Origin: RECG01 sp964444805
Lineage (GTDB): Bacteria > Bacillota_I > Bacilli_A > Acholeplasmatales > Acholeplasmataceae
Assembly (NCBI GenBank): GCA_964444805.1
Contig: CAYUIK010000040.1
Location: 1 to 6,641, forward strand
DNA length: 6,641 bases
Direction: 5' to 3'
In this document: positions 1 to 6,641 of the stretch, in pieces
How the letters are laid out: every line of letters starts with the position of its first letter
How positions within the stretch are numbered: position 1 is the stretch's first letter
Program-made: the position numbers and the translations under genes
The notes under the pieces: generated by a model
What the model was told of the DNA's origin: nothing
Databases searched by the model: none
The model's input: the letters and a program-made list of their open reading frames with translations, nothing else

Positions 1-147
1 GGATAAACTACCATCCGTGCCGTATTCCACTAAGAAATGATCGAAGTATTCGTTCCTAATCACCATCTATTTTTCCCGCTATGTCACTCGCGGATGACCT
101 TGTTTTTATCCATCCTAATTTATGATTACCTCTTAATAAAGGGATTG

Positions 148-156
148 TGTTATAAT
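148..156 (+). promoter_or_regulatory. Probable extended -10 promoter of the jetABCD operon
   Basis: TATAAT at 151-156 is a perfect sigma-70/sigma-A -10 hexamer and is preceded by TGT (148-150), which makes the extended -10 motif TGnTATAAT. No good -35 lies 16-19 bases upstream; the best match is TTACCT at 126-131 with a 19-base spacer and only three consensus positions. Extended -10 promoters often tolerate a poor -35. Transcription would begin near 162-164, leaving a leader of about 68 bases before jetA. The surrounding bases are AT-rich compared with the genes. No operator or clear inverted repeat is visible next to it, so nothing in the sequence says how it is controlled. Confidence 0.55.
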
Positions 157-218
157 CAATTTGAAGATCATGCGTCAACTGTTTCAGGTGCATCTCACGC
201 CACAGGAGATTTTTCTTT

Positions 219-224
219 GGGGGA
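219..224 (+). promoter_or_regulatory. Ribosome binding site of jetA
   Basis: GGGGGA lies six bases before the ATG at 231 and can pair with the 16S anti-Shine-Dalgarno sequence with one G-U wobble. It is weaker than the AGGAGG sites of jetB and jetC. A better-looking AGGAG at 204-208 is 22 bases from the ATG, too far to serve this start. In the jetA frame there is no ATG, GTG or TTG between the stop at 162-164 and 231, so the start is well fixed. Confidence 0.5.
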
Positions 225-230
225 CGATCC

Positions 231-1607
231 ATGCAGCTCTTTGACCGGATTCCTTACAACCTTTTTAGCGTCTTTGCCGGAGAGTCGCGTCGTTACTACG
301 CCGACGCCCTTTTTATCATCTACGCCAAAATGTCCGGGACGTCGTTCATGATTACCCGTGATACGATCATCGGTCACCTGGCCGACTACTTCGAAACCGT
401 ATCCTCGGATACGCTTGATCATGATGTCGAAGCCAAATCCGCCAAGGACAAGGCCAGTGCCGTCTTGCGTCGTCTCCGCGAAACCGGGTGGGTTCGCGAA
501 GACGTCGGGAAGAACTATGAAACGCTCATCTATCTCGAGGACTACGCTTCCGCTATTCTCGAGACGCTCACGAACATCGATCAGACGAAACAGATCGAAT
601 ACTCCGGCTACATTCACACCATTCACACGCTCGTTCGAAGTCTTACCGAAGAAAACGCCAGTCTTTCGCTCGAACAGATCCATACCAATACCGTCAAACT
701 CGTCAACAGCTTGAAAACGCTCAATGCCAACATCAAGAAATACATCGAACGCCTGATCAAACGAAAAGAATCGGATGACCTCGAATCCATCATGAAAATT
801 TTGCTCGAGGACTACCAGGAAAAGATTGTCAACAGAGCCTATTACAACTTAAAAACCATCGACAATCCCAGTCGCTATAAAAACGACATATTAAACCGAC
901 TAAACGACCTCTATGACAAGGAGATCTTCCTCGATACGGCGGCAGCACAATTTGCCGCCCGCAAGGATATTTCGCCTGACGAAGCATTCAAGACGATTGA
1001 AGCGATGATCAACGATGTGATCGAATCCTTTGACATGCTCGACGAAATGATGAACGAGATCGACTACAAGAACGCCCGCTATGTCAAGACCGCTGTTTCA
1101 CGCATAACCTATCTCTTCCAAAACAAAAAGGATCTCGAAGGAAAAGTCTACGCGATCATCAACCATATCCAGACAACCGATGACGCGACCATCGCGATCG
1201 ATCCCTTCGACCTTGATGACCTTTCGAACCTTGATCCGGAAAGCCTCTACAAAAAGCCCTTGAAAAGCACGTTCAGCATGTCCACGCTCTCTATAGAGGA
1301 AGAGGCTGACCTCGACCTGATCGAGGAAGAATCCAAAAGACTGATGAAAGAGAGCGCTTATAGCGTCCAAGCGATCAATCGCTACGTCGAAGAAACGCTC
1401 GGAAAAAAGAAACAGAAACATGCGAGTCACTTTCCGCTCGAGTCGAACCTCGACTATATTCGGCTCATCCTGATCTACCTTTACGCCACGTCCGAACAAA
1501 CCACCTACGGCATTACACCCTTGAACATCCGTGTCCGGATCAAGAATCTCGATTTCGAGGATTTCATCATTACAAAAGAGGAGGCCGACCATGAGTCGAT
1601 ACAATGA
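231..1607 (+). CDS. jetA: JetA, kleisin (MukF-like) subunit of Wadjet
   Basis: This 458-residue protein is the predicted kleisin that bridges the two JetC heads and carries JetB; it should act in the cytoplasm on the DNA-bound motor. Residues 1-105 look like an N-terminal winged-helix region: an opening LFDRIPYNLFSVF segment, then a helix-turn-helix-like stretch ending in LRRLRETGWV and a short strand-rich wing. A long, mainly helical, charged middle follows to about 320. Residues 320-400 are an acidic then basic linker (DDLSNLD, EEEADLDLIEEE, GKKKQK), as expected for the flexible part of a kleisin. Residues 400-458 form a compact C-terminal domain that should dock on a JetC head. The N-terminus resembles DUF5716-type JetA from memory, not DUF3375. 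The ATG at 231 is the only in-frame start. The last 17 bases overlap jetB. The stop is TGA. The family call leans heavily on the neighbours, because kleisins diverge fast. Confidence 0.87.
   Translation: MQLFDRIPYNLFSVFAGESRRYYADALFIIYAKMSGTSFMITRDTIIGHLADYFETVSSDTLDHDVEAKSAKDKASAVLRRLRETGWVREDVGKNYETLIYLEDYASAILETLTNIDQTKQIEYSGYIHTIHTLVRSLTEENASLSLEQIHTNTVKLVNSLKTLNANIKKYIERLIKRKESDDLESIMKILLEDYQEKIVNRAYYNLKTIDNPSRYKNDILNRLNDLYDKEIFLDTAAAQFAARKDISPDEAFKTIEAMINDVIESFDMLDEMMNEIDYKNARYVKTAVSRITYLFQNKKDLEGKVYAIINHIQTTDDATIAIDPFDLDDLSNLDPESLYKKPLKSTFSMSTLSIEEEADLDLIEEESKRLMKESAYSVQAINRYVEETLGKKKQKHASHFPLESNLDYIRLILIYLYATSEQTTYGITPLNIRVRIKNLDFEDFIITKEEADHESIQ
1576..1584 (+). promoter_or_regulatory. 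Ribosome binding site of jetB, inside jetA
   Basis: AAGAGGAGG ends six bases before the ATG at 1591 and is a near-perfect Shine-Dalgarno sequence. It decides the jetB start: an in-frame GTG at 1531 would add 20 residues but lies well inside jetA and would place this site within the coding frame. The same bases encode K-E-E in the JetA C-terminus. Confidence 0.85.
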
Positions 1608-2226
1608 TGCAACCGACTTTTCCATCGCCTATAAGAAGATGACGGAAACCGAACGAAACACCTTTTCACGCGTCGGCAACAAGCTTCTCGGTGTCCAATA
1701 CATCACCTTGCAAAAACAGGATGACCGGATGGATTATTATTTCATCATTAAGCATCTATCCATGTACAAGGCATACTTTTCGTTGTTGTCCTACGACCTC
1801 GATTTCTACGAAACGGACAAGGTCGTCGCGCTCACCAACCGAAATGGCGCCAACAGAATGCGTCTTAAAAAGATCGAAACGATCATCCTCCTGATCCTGA
1901 GACTGCTCTATCAAAAGAAACTCGCCGATGATCTGAGCGACCTTTTGAGCGTCAAACTCGAGGACATCCATTTCGAACTCGAACGGATCGGTACCTATTC
2001 GAAACGGATTACGAAAACCGATCTTTCTTCCGCACTGAGGCTGTTCAAACGACACAACATCATCGACTTCAAAACACCGCGATTCGATGACGACGACATG
2101 CGTATTATCCTTTACCCGACGCTTTTACACGTTGCCAGGTATCATAAGATCCATGCCATCTACGAGAAGATCGAGACACTCGTCTCGAGTGAGGAGGTAG
2201 ACGATGAAGACGCTGAAGACCATTAA
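1591..2226 (+). CDS. jetB: JetB, KITE (MukE-like) subunit of Wadjet
   Basis: This 211-residue protein is the predicted KITE subunit, a tandem winged-helix protein that binds the JetA linker and contacts DNA in the motor complex. Its size fits MukE/JetB proteins. The visible layout is a polar N-terminus, a segment with alternating aromatic residues around 40-75 (DYYFIIKHL, YKAYFSLLSYDLDFYE), a helical stretch IETIILLILRLLYQKK near 92-107, a second winged-helix-like part with SSALRLFKRHNIIDF (about 148-162), then RIILYPTLLHV (about 171-181) as a closing strand. The tail (199-211) is very acidic, with E, E, D, D, E, D, E, D. No catalytic motif is seen, as expected. The ATG at 1591 with its strong ribosome binding site is preferred over the upstream GTG. 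It overlaps jetA by 17 bases and jetC by 23. Assignment rests on position between jetA and jetC, size and fold-like pattern. Confidence 0.85.
   Translation: MSRYNDATDFSIAYKKMTETERNTFSRVGNKLLGVQYITLQKQDDRMDYYFIIKHLSMYKAYFSLLSYDLDFYETDKVVALTNRNGANRMRLKKIETIILLILRLLYQKKLADDLSDLLSVKLEDIHFELERIGTYSKRITKTDLSSALRLFKRHNIIDFKTPRFDDDDMRIILYPTLLHVARYHKIHAIYEKIETLVSSEEVDDEDAEDH
2191..2198 (+). promoter_or_regulatory. Ribosome binding site of jetC, inside jetB
   Basis: GAGGAGGT lies five bases before the ATG at 2204 and is a very strong Shine-Dalgarno sequence. It sits in the last codons of jetB, where it encodes E-E-V of the acidic tail. It supports ATG 2204 as the jetC start and direct ribosome loading on jetC in addition to coupling from jetB. 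Confidence 0.85.
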
Positions 2227-5200
2227 ACTCATCAACTGGCACCTCTTTGAAAATGCCACGCTTTCTCTTAAAGGCAATACGCTCGTCACCGGACAGAACG
2301 GGTCGGGCAAAACGACGTTACTCGACGCTGTCCAGTACGTCATGACCGCCGGTCATACGAAATTCAACGTCGCCGCACTCGCCAACACGAAGCGGACGCT
2401 TGAAACGTATATCCGGGGTAAAACCGGGATCGAAGGTAAAAAGTACCTGCGAAGCGATTCGGTAACGACACACATCGCCCTCGAGTTTCTAGACGATGTC
2501 ACACAGGCCCCGACAGTGCTCGGCGTCGTGATCGACCTCAGTCCCGAAGATCGGAAGCGCGAACGGTTCTATCTCATCAAAGAAGGCGCGATCAAGGAAT
2601 CCTATTTCATTGACGACAAGCAGATCCGTGACGGAAAAAGCTTCATCGCGCACCTCAAAGCCCATGTGAGCGTCAAGGATTTCGATACGAAGAAAGCCTT
2701 CAAACCGGTTATTCTTTCGGTCTTCGGACTCCTTCACCCACAAAAATATTTCGACCTTATCCCGAAGGCACTCGCTTTCAAACCGATCGACGATGTCAAC
2801 CGCTTCGTCTATGATTTTCTTTTAAACGAAAACAAGATCGAGATCGACACCTTACGCAACAACATCCGCGAATTTCAGGAAATCGAAAAGATGATCGAAA
2901 AAGAAGAGATTAAAAAGACGGACTTGACCAAAGTCATCAAGACCCATGATAACTACCAAAAGTCCTTAGCCTTCCAAAGGCTCTATCAAACAGTCGATCG
3001 GCTCAATCGCCAATATGAAACCCACACACAAAAAGATCGCCTAGAAAAACGCGTACTAGAAACCGAGCATGCCCTAAACGCACGAAAAAAAGAAGCCAAG
3101 GCACGTGAACACCAGATCGAACGCGATCAGGACGAACGAAACGAGCTCAAAATTGCCTTAAACAACAACGAATCCTACCGCATGATCGAAAACATGAAAC
3201 AAAAACTAGCGGGCGTAACCAGGCGCTATGCCGAGCTCAAGGCGTCAACCGACGCCGACTATGCAAAGATTCTTGTCGAAAAAAAGCGCTACGGATCGCT
3301 TCGCCCCTATCTTGATGAACCCGTTTCTTTCGATCTCGATCGAAAGCATATCTCTACGGATCAGCTCACTGCGATCTTTTCATCCTTGAAACCGCTCTAT
3401 GCCAAACTAGAAGACGAAAAGACCGACCTCCTTTACGGATTCCGCCGTGATCTCACCATGCAAGAGGACGAACGCAAAAAAACGAGACACGTTCTAAAAG
3501 CGCTATCGGAAAGAACCCGGGTTTACCCGAAAGCGATGGACAAACTAAAAACGGACTTGGAAAAACGTTATGAAGAGCGTTTCGGCCAAAAACCAAGGAT
3601 GCTTCGTCCGCTCTGTGAATTGATCGAGGTACAAAACGAAGCGATGCGTCACGTCATCGAAGGCTTTTTGGCCGACTATCGCTTTTTTCTCGTTCCCGAT
3701 GCCGACGAATCGAACCGGATGCATACGATTTTCACGGAAATCAAGGACAAGAGTCCTTACGAAGGAATCGGTCTGATCGACTACGATACGCTAAGCCAAA
3801 ACAAAGCGCTCATACACTTAAAGACGGACCTCGTTACGACAAACGACACGACGGCTCAGCGCTTCTGTAATCGCATGTTCAAGGACATGGTCGTTGTCGA
3901 AAAGCACACGGACGTCTTGAACCGACCGAACGCGGTCACGAAAGATACCCTTCTGCATCATAACGACACCGTTCACATGATCGATCCCGCGACATATCTG
4001 ATGCCCTATATCGGTGAAAAAGCGATCGACATCCAGGTCGCTCACTATCAGAGGCTAGAAAAAGACCTTGTGGGCCAGATCCAAACCCTTGAAGAACACA
4101 TATCGGAAACAGAAAAGATTTTGCACCTCGTCAAACCGAACATTTTGCAATATCTTTCCGGTCGCGTCGAATCCTTCGACCGACTGAACGCACTGATTAA
4201 AGAAAAGAATGCGCTCGAACGTGAGCTGAAAGAACTCGCCAAGGATGACACCTGGATCCACCTCGAAGAAAAACTCAAGACGCTTGAGAAAACGATCGAA
4301 ACGGCCAAAAACGAAAAACGAACCGTCGACGAAGCGATCCTCAATACGCAAAGCACGCTAGAAGTCGAAAAAGAACGCCTCAAAAACGTCACAGAACGCC
4401 TCGAATCCTTGAACGAAGACGTCACCAAACTGAAACAGGAAAACCCCGAAGGGTTTGACGAAGCGACGGAAAAACTACAAAAATACTTGTCCGAAAGTAC
4501 GTCACACGAACGCATCAACGAGCTCGCCAATCGCTATATCAGAGACTATCAAGTCGAAACAGAGAACAACATGCTCGAACTCGAAGGGCTGATGGTTCGT
4601 TTCAACAGCGACCACCATTTCGACGCCCCTACCGGCATCAAACACATCGGGATCTATCGTGAAGAACTCATCAAGGTTGAGACGCGGGAACTCGCGAAAT
4701 ATCGCGACAAATCAAGAATCGCCAAAGAAAAATGCGAAACCTCTTTTCAGGAGGATTTCATCTCAAAACTGCGGCAATACATCGACCATGCTTACCAGGA
4801 GATCGAGCGCTTGAACCAAGCACTTAAAGACAAGCGTTTCGGCAAGGATACGTACAAGTTCGTCATCACCCGGAGTAAAAACCGATCGTTCGGCGATTAT
4901 CACGACATCATCCGCAGTGGCGAAGACTTCCATGCCGATACGCTCTTCACGGAAAACATCAGTGACAAGAACCGACTCGTCATGAAAGATCTCTTCGACA
5001 TGTTGACGGCGCACGCCGATGCCACGCAACAGGAACAAGAACTCGAAAAATACACCGATTACCGCTCCTACATGAGCTATGACATCCGGATTACCGATTC
5101 CGACGGGAACCAGACCAACTTCTCCAATGTCTACAAGGAAAAAAGCGGTGGCGAAACCCAGACACCCTTTTACGTCATCATCGCCTCATCCTTCGATCAG

Positions 5201-5452
5201 CTCATCGGTAAACGGAAACAAACGCGTTCGGGTTGTCTCGTCCTCTTCGATGAAGCGTTTAACAACATGGATGAAGCTCGCATCGAAGCGATGATGACGT
5301 TCTATTCGGAATTAAACATCCAGCTGATCATATCCGTACCACCCCAAAGATTCGCCAATATTCAGCCTTACGTCGAAACGACGGTTACCGTCGTCAAACA
5401 AAAAAACAGGGCTCATGCCAAGTCCTTTAATGCCGCAAGAGAACCCTTATGA
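2204..5452 (+). CDS. jetC: JetC, SMC-like ATPase motor of Wadjet
   Basis: JetC is the SMC-like ATPase that dimerises and drives ATP-dependent DNA loop extrusion for JetD cleavage. The 1082 residues have the full SMC plan. Residues 1-215 form the N-terminal head half, with Walker A GQNGSGKTT at 30-38 (Lys36, Thr37) followed by LLDAVQYV. A coiled coil runs from about 218 to 460. A globular hinge covers about 465-610. The returning coiled coil reaches about 930 and is rich in Lys/Glu heptads. The C-terminal head half holds the ABC signature KSGGE (Ser981-Glu984) and the Walker B stretch CLVLFDEA (Asp1016, catalytic Glu1017), followed by a D-loop NNMD. Only four cysteines were noticed, none in a C-x-x-C, so the hinge is not a Rad50/SbcC zinc hook. 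The head sequence around residues 60-75 (FNVAALANTKRTLETYIRGK) is typical of Wadjet/MukB-like JetC. It overlaps jetB by 23 bases and ends in TGA inside ATGA with jetD. Confidence 0.95.
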   Translation: MKTLKTIKLINWHLFENATLSLKGNTLVTGQNGSGKTTLLDAVQYVMTAGHTKFNVAALANTKRTLETYIRGKTGIEGKKYLRSDSVTTHIALEFLDDVTQAPTVLGVVIDLSPEDRKRERFYLIKEGAIKESYFIDDKQIRDGKSFIAHLKAHVSVKDFDTKKAFKPVILSVFGLLHPQKYFDLIPKALAFKPIDDVNRFVYDFLLNENKIEIDTLRNNIREFQEIEKMIEKEEIKKTDLTKVIKTHDNYQKSLAFQRLYQTVDRLNRQYETHTQKDRLEKRVLETEHALNARKKEAKAREHQIERDQDERNELKIALNNNESYRMIENMKQKLAGVTRRYAELKASTDADYAKILVEKKRYGSLRPYLDEPVSFDLDRKHISTDQLTAIFSSLKPLYAKLEDEKTDLLYGFRRDLTMQEDERKKTRHVLKALSERTRVYPKAMDKLKTDLEKRYEERFGQKPRMLRPLCELIEVQNEAMRHVIEGFLADYRFFLVPDADESNRMHTIFTEIKDKSPYEGIGLIDYDTLSQNKALIHLKTDLVTTNDTTAQRFCNRMFKDMVVVEKHTDVLNRPNAVTKDTLLHHNDTVHMIDPATYLMPYIGEKAIDIQVAHYQRLEKDLVGQIQTLEEHISETEKILHLVKPNILQYLSGRVESFDRLNALIKEKNALERELKELAKDDTWIHLEEKLKTLEKTIETAKNEKRTVDEAILNTQSTLEVEKERLKNVTERLESLNEDVTKLKQENPEGFDEATEKLQKYLSESTSHERINELANRYIRDYQVETENNMLELEGLMVRFNSDHHFDAPTGIKHIGIYREELIKVETRELAKYRDKSRIAKEKCETSFQEDFISKLRQYIDHAYQEIERLNQALKDKRFGKDTYKFVITRSKNRSFGDYHDIIRSGEDFHADTLFTENISDKNRLVMKDLFDMLTAHADATQQEQELEKYTDYRSYMSYDIRITDSDGNQTNFSNVYKEKSGGETQTPFYVIIASSFDQLIGKRKQTRSGCLVLFDEAFNNMDEARIEAMMTFYSELNIQLIISVPPQRFANIQPYVETTVTVVKQKNRAHAKSFNAAREPL

Positions 5453-6641
5453 ACACTTACGAAAAAACGATTCTTGAGGCGCTCGTCCAATCCTATGAGC
5501 GCTCGAAACGATCAAAAGGACAAACACCGAAAAGGCGACTCGGCCTCCATTTCAAGTTCACCGAGAAGACGATGCCGAGATACTTCAGTGAGGATAGCTA
5601 CCTTTATAAGGACGAGATCGAAGCATCGGTTGAAAAGCTTAAAACAAAAGGCTTTATTAAGACAACAAGAAACCCCTTCAGCAACGAGTTCGAACGGGTA
5701 ACGCTCGAGCTCGAAACGATTGAAACGATCTATGAATACCTCGGTAAAAAGAGCCCGAGCACGATCAATCGGGCGATCGAAAAGGTCTTGAATGCGCATA
5801 TCGACGACCACGAGCCCGTTTCTACGATCGCTAAAATTTTGTTAGAACGCGTCAAAAACAACGCATCCCTCAAGCGCTGGTTCGACCCGAATCGACCAAA
5901 AGATCTCGCTGATCTTCTTAAGGGCGTATCGTCCTTGACAAAAAACGAACGATCGGTATCGAAAAGGCGCTTCAGCGTTGAGGTCTACCAAGATTCGAAG
6001 CGACTCGAATATATGTCGAACAAACTCGTAAATCTGTTCTCTCTTGCCGGTATGTCCTTTGATTCGAGCAGGGAAATGTTCGAATCCTTCGGGATTGCCT
6101 CCACCCCGACTTACGTGCACATCAAAGGAAACGGCGTCTTCACCCTCTTCGATATGGTCATCGACCTTACGAAAACCGGGAACGAATGGATCCTCTCGAG
6201 TGAGCAGTTGCCACACGTATCCTGTCGCTCGCTCGAAGGACATACCGTCATGACGATCGAGAACTATACCTCATTTAGTGACTACACCCCAAAACATGGT
6301 ATGACGGTTTATCTTGCCGGTTTCCACAACAGGGCCAAGACCACATTTCTGCAAACAATAAAAAAGGATCAGCCCGATACGACATTCTATCATTTCGGTG
6401 ATATCGACGTGGGCGGTCTGCGGATTCTTGCAAATCTTCGAACCAAAACGGGGATCGATGTTAAACCGTATTGCATGGACAAAAAGACCTTCATCGATCA
6501 CAAGAAATCGTGGCGGCCGCTGGACGACCATGAACGCAAGACGCTCAAAGATATGCTTCATGAAAAGGCATACGCGTCTTACCGAGATCTGATCGAAACC
6601 ATGATTAAAACCGGCAGCAAGCTCGAGCAAGAAGCCGTAGA
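5449..6641 (+). CDS. jetD: JetD, Toprim nuclease of Wadjet (3' end cut by window)
   Basis: JetD is the topoisomerase VI-like nuclease subunit that cleaves the DNA caught by the JetABC motor. The frame stays open from ATG 5449 to the window end, giving 397 residues. Residues 1-75 are a winged-helix-like N-terminus with the family pattern ILEALVQSYERSK, RRLGL, then a hydrophobic helix and GFIK. The middle (75-260) is mixed. The Toprim domain follows, with the conserved glutamate in IENYTSF (Glu271) and the acidic pair in GDIDVGGLR (Asp318, Asp320, then Gly322-Gly323), which should bind the catalytic metal ions. The visible end, KLEQEAV (391-397), matches the usual C-terminal region of DUF2220-type JetD, so few residues are probably missing. 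Its ATG overlaps the jetC TGA as ATGA, and no good ribosome binding site precedes it, which suggests translation by re-initiation. CGA is its commonest arginine codon (7 of 23). Confidence 0.93.
   Translation, partial: MNTYEKTILEALVQSYERSKRSKGQTPKRRLGLHFKFTEKTMPRYFSEDSYLYKDEIEASVEKLKTKGFIKTTRNPFSNEFERVTLELETIETIYEYLGKKSPSTINRAIEKVLNAHIDDHEPVSTIAKILLERVKNNASLKRWFDPNRPKDLADLLKGVSSLTKNERSVSKRRFSVEVYQDSKRLEYMSNKLVNLFSLAGMSFDSSREMFESFGIASTPTYVHIKGNGVFTLFDMVIDLTKTGNEWILSSEQLPHVSCRSLEGHTVMTIENYTSFSDYTPKHGMTVYLAGFHNRAKTTFLQTIKKDQPDTTFYHFGDIDVGGLRILANLRTKTGIDVKPYCMDKKTFIDHKKSWRPLDDHERKTLKDMLHEKAYASYRDLIETMIKTGSKLEQEAV

Larger units (their letters stand above)
231..6641 (+). other. Wadjet (JetABCD) anti-plasmid defence operon, cut at right edge
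   Basis: Four co-oriented overlapping genes encode a kleisin-like protein, a small KITE-like protein, a large SMC-like ATPase and a Toprim nuclease, in the canonical jetA-jetB-jetC-jetD order. The gene order, the protein sizes (458, 211, 1082 and at least 397 residues) and the motifs in JetC and JetD together identify Wadjet, also known as MksBEFG or EptABCD. In characterised members the JetABC motor extrudes DNA and JetD cleaves circular DNA small enough to be fully reeled in, which blocks plasmid establishment. No other gene lies inside the operon. The JetA N-terminus looks like the DUF5716 family, suggesting a type III-like system; the subtype is inference. Confidence 0.93.

Noticed and set aside
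2..40. Possible last 12 codons of an upstream + strand gene ending in TGA at 38-40
   Set aside because: The stretch is too short to judge; the other two + frames also stop early (4-6 and 57-59), so none can be favoured.
76..93. CCGC...GCGG inverted repeat as a terminator of an upstream gene
   Set aside because: The stem is only 4 pairs with a 10-base loop and no T-run follows it.
37..351. Open frame of 104 codons with a hydrophobic N-terminus across the leader
   Set aside because: It runs over the promoter and 120 bases of jetA in another frame, has no ribosome binding site, and its second half has a shadow-like composition.
195..683. Minus-strand open frame of 162 codons opposite jetA
   Set aside because: It is a shadow of the jetA frame, with no recognisable domain and no promoter or ribosome binding site.
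1531..1590. GTG start for jetB that would add 20 residues
   Set aside because: It lies deep in jetA without its own ribosome binding site, while ATG 1591 has a near-perfect one at the right distance.
4048..4530. Minus-strand open frame of 160 codons, rich in Ser, Phe and Arg
   Set aside because: It lies fully inside the jetC coiled coil; the Ser/Phe/Arg bias is what the reverse of Lys/Glu-rich codons gives.
2204..5452. JetC as SbcC/Rad50 repair ATPase
   Set aside because: There is no zinc-hook C-x-x-C and no SbcD nuclease next to it; the neighbours are jetA, jetB and jetD.
5449..6641. JetD as topoisomerase VI subunit A or primase because of the Toprim motifs
   Set aside because: The N-terminus and the ENxxSF and GDIDxGG motifs match DUF2220/JetD, and it sits in a Wadjet operon.

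Overview
The window holds one operon on the + strand: the four genes of a Wadjet (JetABCD) anti-plasmid defence system, preceded by about 230 bases of leader. Wadjet is an SMC-type DNA motor coupled to a nuclease. From published work on the family, JetC (SMC ATPase), JetA (kleisin, MukF-like) and JetB (KITE, MukE-like) form a complex that extrudes DNA loops, and JetD (Toprim nuclease) cuts small closed-circular DNA such as plasmids. The same architecture is also called MksBEFG or EptABCD. jetA, jetB and jetC are intact; jetD runs off the right edge, apparently within a few residues of its end.

Layout: bases 1-230 are AT-richer and non-coding as far as can be seen, with an extended -10 promoter (TGTTATAAT, 148-156). 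jetA occupies 231-1607, jetB 1591-2226, jetC 2204-5452 and jetD 5449 to beyond 6641. Each gene overlaps the next (17, 23 and 4 bases), so all four are probably made from one mRNA with coupled translation. All the key residues that can be checked are present: the JetC Walker A, SGGE signature and Walker B, and the JetD glutamate and D-x-D of the Toprim fold. The system therefore looks functional.

Host: probably a Gram-positive (Firmicutes-like) or standard-code Mollicutes-like bacterium. This rests on strong AGGAGG ribosome binding sites, Lys/Glu/Asp-rich proteins and intermediate GC. TGA is used as stop in jetA and jetC, which argues against a Mycoplasma-type code. The exact lineage cannot be read from the window. 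The JetA N-terminus resembles the DUF5716-type JetA rather than the DUF3375 type, which points to the less studied branch of Wadjet (type III in the naming I recall). This is a known kind of system, not a new one. The features worth a second look are its subtype, the tight gene overlaps, the hinge without a zinc hook and the composition shift inside jetC.
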